A stretch of 64,000 nucleotides of DNA, from assembly GCF_003574295.1 (NCBI RefSeq), contig NZ_BHGK01000001.1, positions 1,550,001-1,614,000 on the forward strand. The letters run 5' to 3'. Shown here piece by piece: positions 26,685-34,408 of this stretch. Position 1 is the stretch's first letter, and each line of letters starts with the position of its first letter. The notes under the pieces are model-generated. The model was not told where the DNA came from. It saw only the letters and a list, made by a program, of their open reading frames with translations, and made no database searches. The position numbers and the translations under genes are program-made. This DNA comes from Mediterraneibacter butyricigenes. GTDB lineage: Bacteria; Bacillota; Clostridia; Lachnospirales; Lachnospiraceae.

Positions 26685-27814
26685 GAAAATTATCGTTTGA
26701 AACCCCGGATATCATGGATATTTTAAATCATCAGGTGATTCATATGGATCAGGCTGTGACCTATTGTCCGGAGTATCTGGTTACCGGAAAGATGAGAAAT
26801 TACCCGTCCAGAACGGCTCAGATTATCAGGGCAGTTTATCTTGGAGAGTTGGAAGATAGTAAAGAAAATGCAGATCTGGCTTTTGCACCGATTTTATCCG
26901 GCCAGGGAGAGCGGTGGCAGAATTTTGGAGAAAAACCGGAAGGATATTTGTTAAGTGTCATCCTTGGAAGAGAGATGTTTTTAAAGAAAGGATATCACAC
27001 CCAGGACGCTGAAGCGTTAAAAGAAAAAGTAGAAAAAAACGATGGACATTATTTAAACTGCTCCAAAGAGGAAGAGGAAGAATGGAAAAAAGTGCTTCCG
27101 TTATCCAAAAACATCCGGACAGGTTTATTGCTGGATGAAGCAACTTTTGTCTATGCAGCAAAAGAAAAAGAAAAGCTGGGTGCATTTTTACAGAAAAAGA
27201 ATATCTGTGTATCAGAAGAAATCGGACCATATTTTACCGGCTTTGATTATCTGGCAGCAGGACTTGTAGAGGAAGGAATTAAAGTAGTAAAAGATTTAAT
27301 TGCAGAATGGGAAAAACAAGGATTTCATCAAATGATTACTTTAACAGGACAAAGTCAGTACCTGTTTACCGAAATGCTTTCCTATCTGGATCTTCAGACA
27401 GACATCGAATTTATTTCCATTCTGGATCTTGCAGATGATTTTCGAATTCAGAATGATTATGTATATGGAGGAAGTTTTTATACCAGATATGCCAAAAAGG
27501 CGGTAAAACTGAATCAATTATCAAAGGCAGAAAAAGAAACACCGATTTTAAACTGCCCGGAATTTTTACCACAGGTAGAAGGGGAGAAAAGAAAGAATGT
27601 AGTTGGAATCTGGACACCGCCGTTATGTGCAGAATATGAAGCAGTGATGACAGAGCCAGAATTCCAAAAGGCTATCTATGAAAGAAGTCTGGCAGAAATC
27701 AAAAAAACACATTTTAAAAAGCTAGTAGTATGTGATCCATATGCATATCATATGCTGTTGAAAAATGGCTATGGCAAAGAAAATGTTGCGTATTATTTCA
27801 GCGTAATGAATTAA
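26681..27814 (+). CDS. Hypothetical partner of the FAD-linked oxidase, possibly CCG-domain-derived
   Basis: A 377-residue soluble protein translationally coupled to the flavoprotein. I do not recognise it firmly. Its repeats, such as GFDYLAAGLVEEGIKVVKDL followed by LTGQSQYLFTEMLSYLD, and the later AEIKKTHFKKLVVCDPYAY, have the rhythm of the CCG domains in GlcF/GlpC/HdrB subunits that accept electrons from such oxidases. However, the paired cysteines that bind the cluster are missing. It may be a cluster-less derivative acting as a structural or substrate-channelling subunit. This is inference. Confidence 0.45.
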   Translation: MRKLSFETPDIMDILNHQVIHMDQAVTYCPEYLVTGKMRNYPSRTAQIIRAVYLGELEDSKENADLAFAPILSGQGERWQNFGEKPEGYLLSVILGREMFLKKGYHTQDAEALKEKVEKNDGHYLNCSKEEEEEWKKVLPLSKNIRTGLLLDEATFVYAAKEKEKLGAFLQKKNICVSEEIGPYFTGFDYLAAGLVEEGIKVVKDLIAEWEKQGFHQMITLTGQSQYLFTEMLSYLDLQTDIEFISILDLADDFRIQNDYVYGGSFYTRYAKKAVKLNQLSKAEKETPILNCPEFLPQVEGEKRKNVVGIWTPPLCAEYEAVMTEPEFQKAIYERSLAEIKKTHFKKLVVCDPYAYHMLLKNGYGKENVAYYFSVMN

Positions 27815-27921
27815 ATGGGAGAATGTAATACGGATAACCTGTTGCCAAGTATGCATCAAGCCTGAAACAGCAGGTGGGGGATACTCATAGCAGATAAAAT
27901 AATAAAAAAGGAGAAGTAATT

Positions 27922-29469
27922 ATGAGTAAGTATGTATGTGGCATCGACATTGGAACAACAGGCGTAAAGGTAATGATTTTTGATATGGACGGAACTGCAA
28001 TTTCCAGTACTTATTCCGAGTATCCATGTACTTTCCCACAGACAGGCTGGGTTGAACAGGATGGAAATATGACCTGGCAGCGCACCTGTGAAACAAGTAA
28101 AAAAGCAATTGAAAAATCAGGTCTGGATCCAAAAGAAATCGTAGCAATCGGTCTTTCTACTCAGAGATGTACCGTTACTCCAATTGACAAAGATGGAAAT
28201 CCTCTTTGTGATGCAATATCCTGGCAGGATTCCCGTTCTTTCGAAGAAGTGGAAGATATCAAACGTATCGTGGGAGAAGAAAAATTCTATGAAATTACAG
28301 GTTATCCTTTAGGAACCGTATTATCCGTAACAGAGATTATGTGGTGGAAAAAACACAAACCTGAAATTTATGAAAATGCATATCTTTTTGTTCTGGATCA
28401 GGAACGTGTGTTACATAATCTGGGCGTGGAAGGATATTATCAGGATTGGTCCAATGGTTCTTTGTATGGACTGATGGATATCCGCAAATTTGAATGGGAT
28501 GTGGAACTGACAAAACAGCTGGGAATTGACCCGGATAAACTTCCACAACTGGTTCCTTCCGGAAAAGTATTAGGTAAAGTATCCAAAGAAGCGGCTGAGT
28601 TAACCGGTTTCGCAGAAGGAACACTTCTTGTATCCGGTGCCGGAGATCAGCAGTGTGCAGGAATTGGAGCAGGTGCTATTAAAGACGGTGTCATAGAAGT
28701 AACAATGGGTACCGCAGGTGTTACATTAGGTTATATGGGACAGGCAAATCTGGATCCATCTATGAAGATGCCATGTGCAGCTCACGCAATTGCAGGAAAA
28801 TGGGAAAGTGAAGGCCTTCAGAACGCAGCTGGTGCAGCATTCAAATGGTATCGGAATGAATTTGCATTCCCGGAAGCACAAAAGGCAGCAGCAGAAGGAC
28901 TGGATGTATATGATCTGATCGATGAACAGATCGAACAGGTAGAACCTGGATGTAACGGATTGATTTTCCTTCCATATCTGGCAAGTTCTGCAGCACCGAA
29001 CTGGGATGCATTTGCAAGAGGAACCTTTGTTGGATTTAACCTGGGACATGGACGGGCTGACATGGCAAGAGCCATTTTAGAAGGTGTTACTTTTGAAGCA
29101 CGTGAAATTATTGACCGAATGATTTCAAACGGAATGGTTGTAAATGAAATCTGCTTAAGCGGCGGCGGTTCAAAGGGAGCTGTCTGGTGTCAGATTCAGG
29201 CTGATATTTACGGAAAGCCATGTACCTCTCTGGATGTTGAAGAAGCAACCACATTAGGCGCAGCTATTTTAGCAGCTTTAGGCGCAGGACTTTTTGATGA
29301 TGTAGAACAGGCAGTAGATAAAATGCTGAAACGGAAAAAAGTCTATGAACCAAATATGGAAAACCATGCATTATACAATAAGTATTTTGAACTTTATAAA
29401 AAATCCTATCAGGCATTAAGCAGTGCAGGCATTTATGAAGATCTGGTAAAAACAGCATTGAACAAATAA
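27922..29469 (+). CDS. FGGY-family carbohydrate kinase (glycerol/xylulose kinase-like)
   Basis: A 515-residue sugar kinase. The first domain has the phosphate loop GIDIGTTGVKVMIFD, ISWQDSRSFEEVEDIK and GLSTQRCT; the second has LVSGAGDQQCAGIGAGA, VTMGTAGVTLGYM and the ATP-site ICLSGGGSKGAVWCQIQADI. The length is normal for glycerol or xylulose kinases. The catalytic base is presumably the Asp in GAGDQQ. GGAG precedes the ATG, about 100 bases after the partner gene. In this operon a triose or polyol substrate is most likely. Confidence 0.88.
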   Translation: MSKYVCGIDIGTTGVKVMIFDMDGTAISSTYSEYPCTFPQTGWVEQDGNMTWQRTCETSKKAIEKSGLDPKEIVAIGLSTQRCTVTPIDKDGNPLCDAISWQDSRSFEEVEDIKRIVGEEKFYEITGYPLGTVLSVTEIMWWKKHKPEIYENAYLFVLDQERVLHNLGVEGYYQDWSNGSLYGLMDIRKFEWDVELTKQLGIDPDKLPQLVPSGKVLGKVSKEAAELTGFAEGTLLVSGAGDQQCAGIGAGAIKDGVIEVTMGTAGVTLGYMGQANLDPSMKMPCAAHAIAGKWESEGLQNAAGAAFKWYRNEFAFPEAQKAAAEGLDVYDLIDEQIEQVEPGCNGLIFLPYLASSAAPNWDAFARGTFVGFNLGHGRADMARAILEGVTFEAREIIDRMISNGMVVNEICLSGGGSKGAVWCQIQADIYGKPCTSLDVEEATTLGAAILAALGAGLFDDVEQAVDKMLKRKKVYEPNMENHALYNKYFELYKKSYQALSSAGIYEDLVKTALNK

Positions 29470-29490
29470 TTCTATTTGAGGAGGCTCGAT

Positions 29491-30288
29491 ATGAATGAAT
29501 TAAAACAAAGGGTTTTATCCGATGTGAAAATGTTTGTTCTGGATATGGACGGCACATTTTATCTGGGCGATCAGCTGATTGAAGGTTCATTAGAATTTAT
29601 TGATAAGGTAAAAGAGACCGGAAGAGATTTTATCTTTTTTACCAACAATGCGTCCAGAATCGGATCATTTTATAAGACAAAGCTTGCGAAAATGGGAATG
29701 GATTCGGAAAATGTTACCGTTCTTACAGCAGGAGACGTTACCATTGAGTATCTGAAAACCTTCTACCCGGGAAAAAGAGTTTATCTGAACGGGACCCCCC
29801 TGTTAGAACAAAGCTTTTTAGAGGCTGGAATTCAATTGGTTGTGGATGATCCGGATGTGGTGATTCAAAGCTTTGACAAAACATTGACTTATGAAAAACT
29901 GGAAAGAATCTGTAATTATATCAGAAAAGGTGTACCATTTTTAGCGACTCATATGGATACCAATTGTCCGACAGAAGACGGATTTATTCCTGACTGTGGT
30001 GCCATGTGTGATTTAATCATTTCCTCTACAGGTGTGAACCCAAAATTCCTTGGAAAACCTTGTAAGGAAACCTTGGATATGGTGCTGAAAAAGACTGGAT
30101 GCAGTGTAGATGAAATTGCATTTGTCGGTGACCGTATTTATACCGATGTTGCCACTGGTGTAAACAACGGTGCGAAAGGCTTCTTAGTATTGACTGGAGA
30201 AGCCGATATGAAAACAGTGGAAGAATCTGATGTAGTTCCAACCTGCATCTTCGATTCTCTGTATGAGATGTCATCTTATTTGTCATAA
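29491..30288 (+). CDS. HAD-IIA (NagD-type) phosphatase
   Basis: A 265-residue hydrolase of HAD subfamily IIA. Motif I is LDMDGTFYLGD (nucleophile Asp), motif II FFTNNASR, the C2-type cap spans the middle, and motif III/IV is FVGDRIYTDVATGVNNGA. Related enzymes act on glycerol phosphate, phosphoglycolate or p-nitrophenyl phosphate. Being last in the operon after the kinase suggests dephosphorylation of the pathway product or repair of wrong phosphates. ATG at 29491 has GAGGAGG upstream. Confidence 0.88.
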   Translation: MNELKQRVLSDVKMFVLDMDGTFYLGDQLIEGSLEFIDKVKETGRDFIFFTNNASRIGSFYKTKLAKMGMDSENVTVLTAGDVTIEYLKTFYPGKRVYLNGTPLLEQSFLEAGIQLVVDDPDVVIQSFDKTLTYEKLERICNYIRKGVPFLATHMDTNCPTEDGFIPDCGAMCDLIISSTGVNPKFLGKPCKETLDMVLKKTGCSVDEIAFVGDRIYTDVATGVNNGAKGFLVLTGEADMKTVEESDVVPTCIFDSLYEMSSYLS

Positions 30289-30298
30289 ACTTAAAAGG

Positions 30299-30378
30299 AG
30301 CGCCCACATTCATTCGCAAAGGCGCCGGACGGCGCTTTCCCGCTGCAGTGCAGCTAACTTTGCTCATAAAAGGGCGCT
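30299..30378. repeat. Nested palindromic element after the glp operon
   Basis: An outer pair AGCGCCC/GGGCGCT encloses AAAGGCGCC-GGA-CGGCGCTTT-like and GCTGCAGTGCAGC palindromes, giving a three-branched foldable unit of 80 bases. It is GC-rich compared with its surroundings. It could be a REP/MITE-like repeat or an mRNA-stabilising end. Confidence 0.45.
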
Positions 30379-30388
30379 TCACCCATCG

Positions 30389-30443
30389 AAAAACAGAGCC
30401 CCCAGATCTTTAAGCAAGCATAAATCCGGGTGTCTCTGTTTTT
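30389..30443 (+). terminator. Terminator of the glp operon
   Basis: AAAAACAGAG and CTCTGTTTTT form a 10-base perfect stem with an inner CCC/GGG pairing, ending in T residues. It follows the HAD gene by 100 bases and lies before the promoter at 30500; it can work in both directions. Confidence 0.65.
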
Positions 30444-30499
30444 CAATGCGGGAACTGATGGAAAATATTACATAAATGTTACAAATATAATAATAAATG

Positions 30500-30528
30500 T
30501 TTACAAAAATGGGTTCGTGTGTTAAAAT
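30500..30528 (+). promoter_or_regulatory. Promoter of the truncated SH3 gene
   Basis: TTTACA, a 17-base spacer and TAAAAT. The predicted transcript would begin about 60 bases before the AAAGGAGG site and ATG of the SH3-domain gene. Confidence 0.6.
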
Positions 30529-30596
30529 TGGTATTAAGAAATGGGAATATCTATCCAGAAAATGCTTTCTTATGGGATAGCATAAAAGGAGGACAC

Positions 30597-30838
30597 ATGA
30601 AGAAAACAATTACACATTATCTTTTTAATGGTTTCGCTTTAGGATGCCTGATTTTTGGTCTGATTATGACAGTGGAGTCCAAGGATGTGCAGGCGGCAAC
30701 GACAAAATATGTTACAGCGTCAGCTCTGAACATCCGGAAGGCAGCGTCTACCAGCAGTGCAAAAGTGGGAACTTATAGTAAAGGAACCAAAGTGACTAGT
30801 TACGGAACCAGTGGAAGCTGGACCAAAGTGAAATATCG
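30597..30838 (+). pseudogene. Secreted SH3b-domain protein, truncated by an IS
   Basis: The gene starts at ATG after AAAGGAGG and encodes a signal peptide (MKKTITHYLFNGFALGCLIF to VQAAT) followed by the beginning of a bacterial SH3 domain (VTASALNIRKAASTSSAKVG, TYSKGTKVTSYGTSGSWTKV). At about residue 81 the SH3 pattern stops and the frame runs into IS sequence to TAG at 30920. Intact relatives carry more SH3 repeats or a wall hydrolase domain, which are missing here. Promoter and ribosome site remain intact, so a short secreted fragment may still be made. Confidence 0.8.
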
Positions 30839-31440
30839 GGTTATAGGACAAAACGTGTTGATGGCTAATCCCATTCAACAAACGTTTTGTCCTTTTTATG
30901 TAAGTCACTCCAAACAATAGCATCGCCCCAAATAGAAAGCGTTTTCTCTAATCGATGCTTTTCGTTCATCCTTTGATATATAGCGGTAATGCTTTGATCT
31001 GTAGGCATAACTTTTATGATTTCAGACAAGGGAAGTGGCTTCGGAGAGTGCATGTAACACCACCAATAAACAGCTTTTATTCGCCGTTCTATTGATAATC
31101 CCCTATGATTTCTCAACATTTCCCGAAGTCTTGCATTCACCCCTCCTTCTATTCGATTATTCATAGAAGGTGCAGAAAAAGAATGCATCGCCTCATCCAG
31201 ATATGTAAAAAGTGTGTTTTCCCGGATCAGTTTCAAGAGAGATCTTTCTGCCTTCAATAACCTTTCATGGTTTGGGCGTTTGTTCCCATGCTCATCGATT
31301 GTCATTTCATCAAGAAATACCTGATGCCTTTTTATCCATGTCATAAAACGTTCTATCCATCTCCCTGCTTCTTGTTTATTCTCGATTTTTAACAGATTTT
31401 TGGCTAAACTATAAAGTTCCATTCCTGTCTGCGTGTTCGG
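30839..31440 (-). mobile_element. IS1249-like insertion sequence fragment
   Basis: The minus strand encodes the C-terminal part of an IS1249-group (IS256 family) transposase, stop at 30865. Typical text includes MNNRIEGGVNARLREMLRNH with the conserved Glu, then IERRIKAVYWWCYMHSP. The N-terminal half with the first catalytic aspartates is absent, cut near 31440 where the integrase remnant begins. The end carries the inverted pair GGACAAAACG/CGTTTTGTCC (30846-30892), a likely IS end or terminator. The element is inactive. Confidence 0.75.
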
Positions 31441-31840
31441 CCTGGAAGTGGTATAGCGTTTCACCTGGCAAAATACGTGAAAGATACACCTATGATCTCC
31501 CACCGGTTGTTTTCCACAGTCTCAGACACAGCAGTGTTACCTATAAGCTGAAACTGAATGGTGGAGATATCAAGGCAGTTCAGGGCGACTCCGGACATGC
31601 TCAGGTCAGCATGGTTACGGATGTATATTCCCATATCCTGGATGACGACCGGAAGAAAAATGCAGAGCTGTTTGAAGAAGCATTTTATGAGAAAAAAATC
31701 TGGATCCGCAGATGCATCCGAATACAGCACAAAATACGGTAACGGTTCCGGAAGGTGTGGATGCAGAACTGCTTGCAAAGGTCCTTAATAATCCTGAGAT
31801 GGCAGCACTTCTTACGCCACTTGCGAAGACAATGAAGTGA
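31437..31840 (+). pseudogene. C-terminal remnant of a tyrosine recombinase (integrase)
   Basis: Only the catalytic end of an ICE or phage integrase remains. It shows the H-x-x-R box (PPVVFHSLRHSSVTYKLKLN), GDSGHAQVSMVTDVYSHI with the second His and the nucleophile Tyr, and, after a one-base loss in an A run near 31690, the ending GVDAELLAKVLNNPEM to stop TGA. The start is cut off by the IS fragment. It is a relic of an earlier element at this locus and in the same orientation as the plus-strand scars. Confidence 0.8.
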
Positions 31841-31924
31841 AAAATAGTGAAAAAATAGTGTAATTTTAGTGAAAAAATGGGTTTCGTTAAAAGGAATGTT
31901 AAAAATATATCTCCATCATGCTAA

Positions 31925-31953
31925 TTGATATCACCGTCATTTGATGGTAAAAT
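31925..31953 (+). promoter_or_regulatory. Promoter upstream of fic
   Basis: TTGATA, a 17-base spacer and TAAAAT, about 34 bases before the Fic start codon. Confidence 0.6.
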
Positions 31954-31986
31954 GATGAAGATAATATTAAAATGAAGGAGATTTCG

Positions 31987-33033
31987 ATGAGAAGTTTTGA
32001 TTATATAAAAACTCCGGAGCAATTTCTAAAACCTGAAATTGTTCAGATGGTCGGAAGCATTCATGAGCATAAAGGTAAGCAGGAATTGTTCCTTGAAGCC
32101 AATATAGACGAATTGAAAACTCTGCTGGAAGTTGCTTTGATTCAAAGTACAGGGGCTTCTAACAGGATTGAAGGTATTTATACTACCGACAAACGTTTGG
32201 AAGAATTAGTAAGACAGAAAGCCGAACCGCGTAACCGGTCTGAACAGGAAATATCCGGATACCGGGAAGTTCTTACCACTATCCATGAAAGTTATGAGTA
32301 TATTAATCCGAGACCAAATATTATTTTACAATTGCATCGGGATTTATACTCATATTCCGGAAGAAATGCTGGTGGAAATTATAAAAATTCGGATAATGTA
32401 ATTGCAGAAACAGATGCAGAAGGTCATCAGAAAGCGCGTTTTATCCCGGTGCCGGCATTTCAGACTCCAGAAGCTATGAATGAACTTTGTACAAATTTTC
32501 TGGAAGCATGGGATGCAGATCGAATAGATAAGTTGATTCTTATCCCTATGTTTATTCTTGACTTTCTGTGTATTCATCCATTTAATGATGGAAATGGACG
32601 AATGAGCCGCCTGTTAACACTTCTTTTGTTTTATAAAGCCGGTTATATTGTCGGAAAGTATGTCAGTATTGAAATGCTGATTGAAAAGACAAAAGAAACT
32701 TATTATGAGGCATTACAGGAAAGTTCCAATGGATGGCACGAGAATGAAAACAGATATGAGTCATTTGTAAAATATTATCTGGGAATTATTCTGAAAGCAT
32801 ACAGTGAGTTTGAGGGGCGTGTAGAGCACCTGAAAAACAGAAGCCTTTCAAAGCCGGATCGTATAAAGACAGTGATTGATAATAAGGTAGGAAAAATTAC
32901 CAAAAAAGAAATCATGGAGTTATGTCCGGATATAAGCAAGGTAACTGTAGAAAGGACCCTGACGGAACTGGTTAAAAGTGGATATATCGCAAAAGTAGGT
33001 GCCGGACCGGCAACTGGATATGTTCGTATTTAA
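31987..33033 (+). CDS. Fic-domain protein (class II, self-inhibited AMP transferase)
   Basis: A 348-residue Fic/DOC family enzyme, likely to transfer AMP from ATP to protein hydroxyls. The N-terminal inhibitory helix shows STGASNRIEG, matching the S/T-x-x-x-E-G/N pattern whose Glu blocks ATP. The catalytic loop is HPFNDGNGRMSR, complete with His and the phosphate-binding residues. A C-terminal winged-helix domain (TKKEIMELCPDISKVTVERT) probably binds DNA or targets. ATG at 31987 is used because the upstream ATG lies inside the AAGGAG site. No separate antitoxin is visible. Confidence 0.9.
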   Translation: MRSFDYIKTPEQFLKPEIVQMVGSIHEHKGKQELFLEANIDELKTLLEVALIQSTGASNRIEGIYTTDKRLEELVRQKAEPRNRSEQEISGYREVLTTIHESYEYINPRPNIILQLHRDLYSYSGRNAGGNYKNSDNVIAETDAEGHQKARFIPVPAFQTPEAMNELCTNFLEAWDADRIDKLILIPMFILDFLCIHPFNDGNGRMSRLLTLLLFYKAGYIVGKYVSIEMLIEKTKETYYEALQESSNGWHENENRYESFVKYYLGIILKAYSEFEGRVEHLKNRSLSKPDRIKTVIDNKVGKITKKEIMELCPDISKVTVERTLTELVKSGYIAKVGAGPATGYVRI

Positions 33034-33503
33034 ATCGGCTGTCGTGGTCGAAATACCATAGACAAATCAACAACAACGTTGTATAGTAATAATAGAAATC
33101 TGGTCAATTGAATATTGTTTATCATTCCCGCTTGTAAGGGGATGGTAGCCGGTATATGATATCTGTCAGTAACAACAGAGCTTTCCCCGGATGTTAGCAG
33201 CTGCAAAGAATCTGCTAATTTTCAGGTCTTATCTGGTCTTGACAGAAAGGGTATTCAGATTACTAGAATTTGATTCGAAAATAAAAAAAGTCCTTGATAA
33301 TAAAAGGCTAAACATATCAGTTCTTGACAGGGATTGACAGAACCACAGAGCTCTCCTAAGAGAAAGCCGAGGCATTCCCCAAAGGGAAAAAATGAAAAAC
33401 AACTTTCAGTTCGAATCTATTCTGAAAAATGCTAATGGTGACAACAAAGCATTCCCCAAATTGGGGAACGTTCTAATGTTACCAAATCAAAAAAATCTGT
33501 AGA
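33034..33503. other. Non-coding stretch with an att-like core
   Basis: No gene is supported here. It contains CTCCTAAG at 33353-33360 within CCACAGAGCTCTCCTAAGAG, closely resembling the ICE-side junction at 21195-21212 (CCACAGGGAACTCCTAAGCG). CATTCCCCAAA is repeated at about 33373 and 33451. I read it as an old element end left beside the tRNA. Confidence 0.45.
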
Positions 33504-33532
33504 TTGACAACTCGAAAAAGAGTTGATAATCT
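33504..33532 (+). promoter_or_regulatory. tRNA-Arg promoter
   Basis: TTGACA, a 17-base spacer containing the inverted repeat CAACTC/GAGTTG, then TAATCT. It lies about 60 bases before the tRNA 5' half at 33592 and is probably the original promoter of the target tRNA gene. Confidence 0.6.
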
Positions 33533-33559
33533 TATATATGGCCGAAGGGAAAATCCTAG

Positions 33560-33582
33560 AAACCCAGTAAAATCAAGGGTTT
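33560..33582 (+). repeat. 23-base direct repeat, copy 1
   Basis: Identical to 33798-33820. Each copy is itself an inverted repeat (AAACCC at one end, GGGTTT at the other). The two copies bracket both tRNA pieces, so the 215-base interval is a duplicated tRNA-plus-terminator block. Confidence 0.75.
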
Positions 33583-33591
33583 GCGGCATGT

Positions 33592-33631
33592 GTCGTCATA
33601 GCTCAGCTGGATAGAGCACTCGCCTCCTAAG
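33592..33631 (+). pseudogene. 5' half of tRNA-Arg(CCT)
   Basis: Acceptor strand GTCGTCA, T-A, D-arm GCTC-AGCTGGATA-GAGC and anticodon stem CTCGC with loop CTCCTAA are perfectly normal. After the anticodon loop the expected GCGAG strand is replaced by GGGTC and no T-arm follows. The gene was therefore cut in the anticodon loop by an integrated element. Confidence 0.75.
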
Positions 33632-33638
33632 GGTCAGG

Positions 33639-33692
33639 TGGAGCAATCCCCTTTCGGAAGCGATTTATGAAATAAATTTGAAAATTGCTCCA
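33639..33692. repeat. Inverted repeat in the segment between att cores
   Basis: TGGAGCAAT (33639-33647) and ATTGCTCCA (33684-33692) are perfect 9-base inverted copies, in the 107-base piece between the cores at 33624 and 33739. It may be an integrase arm site or part of a deleted element. Confidence 0.5.
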
Positions 33693-33706
33693 TTACAATT
33701 AAATAC

Positions 33707-33783
33707 GTCTCAGTACCTCAGTAGGATAGAGGGGTCGCCTCCTAAGCGGTAGGTCGGGTGTTCGAATCACCTCGGGAACGCCA
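33707..33783 (+). tRNA. tRNA-Arg(CCT), hybrid or ICE-restored copy
   Basis: A complete 77-base cloverleaf including encoded CCA: D-arm CCTC/GAGG, anticodon stem GTCGC/GCGGT with loop CTCCTAA (anticodon CCT), T-arm GGGTG-TTCGAAT-CACCT. The acceptor stem GTCTCAG against CGGGAAC has two mismatches. I infer that the 5' half was supplied by an element end and the 3' half by the second ICE, restoring a tRNA-like gene. Whether it is charged is unknown. Confidence 0.65.
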
Positions 33784-33790
33784 AAAACTC

Positions 33791-33832
33791 CGCCGGAAAA
33801 CCCAGTAAAATCAAGGGTTTCCGGCGTTTTTT
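33791..33832 (+). terminator. Terminator after the tRNA, with direct-repeat copy 2
   Basis: CGCCGGAAAACCC pairs with GGGTTTCCGGCG around an 11-base loop and is followed by six T residues. It includes the second copy of the 23-base repeat (33798-33820). Confidence 0.75.
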
Positions 33833-33877
33833 CATTTTTACGGAAAAAGTGAAAAATCGTAAAATTCACAGATTTTC

Positions 33878-34037
33878 ATTAGCAAAATCTCCGTCAGCTA
33901 ATGGAAATTAGGACGAATGTCGTCCGCCTTTCAGGTGAACGACTTGCTAATAAAAATTAGCAGGATTTTCGCTATTTTGCTAATGAAAATGCCCTCTCTG
34001 CTAATGGCAGAAAAATTCGAGCAAAATTCCTGCTAAT
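33878..34037. repeat. TTAGC/GCTAA repeat region at the left end of the second ICE
   Basis: Seven or more copies of GCTAAT or ATTAGC (near 33879, 33897, 33946, 33956, 33979, 34000, 34032), one pair arranged as GCTAAT-AAAA-ATTAGC. The interval 33833-34140 has no gene. The same motif is clustered beside the ParB remnant at 21347-21567, which supports common descent of the two element ends. Confidence 0.6.
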
Positions 34038-34153
34038 GAATAAGGCGTTCGTTACCCTGTTAATTCGTTCATTTAGGGGTGGTCAAGCGACAATCGCACA
34101 CTACTTCTATGCCATTTCTTATTATATAATTGCGGTAACAGGAGGTGGTTGTT

Positions 34154-34333
34154 TTGAAAGAACAAAAATATCATTTATACCTTTCCAAGGACGAATACAG
34201 CGAAGTGCTGCAATCACTTATCCGTTTGAAGAACAGCCTGATAGCACAAGGCAGATACACGGACGCAGCAGATGATATTATTTGCAAGGTGCTTTCAGCC
34301 AAGAAAAGAAAGTTCAAAATCAAATATATCTGA
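34154..34333 (+). CDS. Small ICE protein related to the one at 58325
   Basis: A 59-residue protein with probable TTG start after AGGAGG. The pattern YHLYLSKDEYSEVLQSL, then GRYTDAADDIICKVL and KKRKFKI, is shared with the protein at 58325-58528 (STDAVDDLIIKVG, KKKFKV). Both look like small two-helix regulators or toxin/antitoxin-like proteins, but the function is unknown. It is the first gene of the second ICE and ends before a bidirectional terminator. Confidence 0.65.
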   Translation: MKEQKYHLYLSKDEYSEVLQSLIRLKNSLIAQGRYTDAADDIICKVLSAKKRKFKIKYI

Positions 34334-34341
34334 ACACGAAT

Positions 34342-34373
34342 AAAGACCGCCTACACTTTTGTAAGCGGTCTTT
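34342..34373. terminator. Bidirectional terminator
   Basis: AAAGACCGC and GCGGTCTTT form a perfect 9-base stem with a 14-base loop, between convergent genes ending at 34333 (+) and 34409 (-). Confidence 0.75.
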
Positions 34374-34408
34374 GCTAATTTAGAGTAAGTTAGACAAACT
34401 GGAATTTA

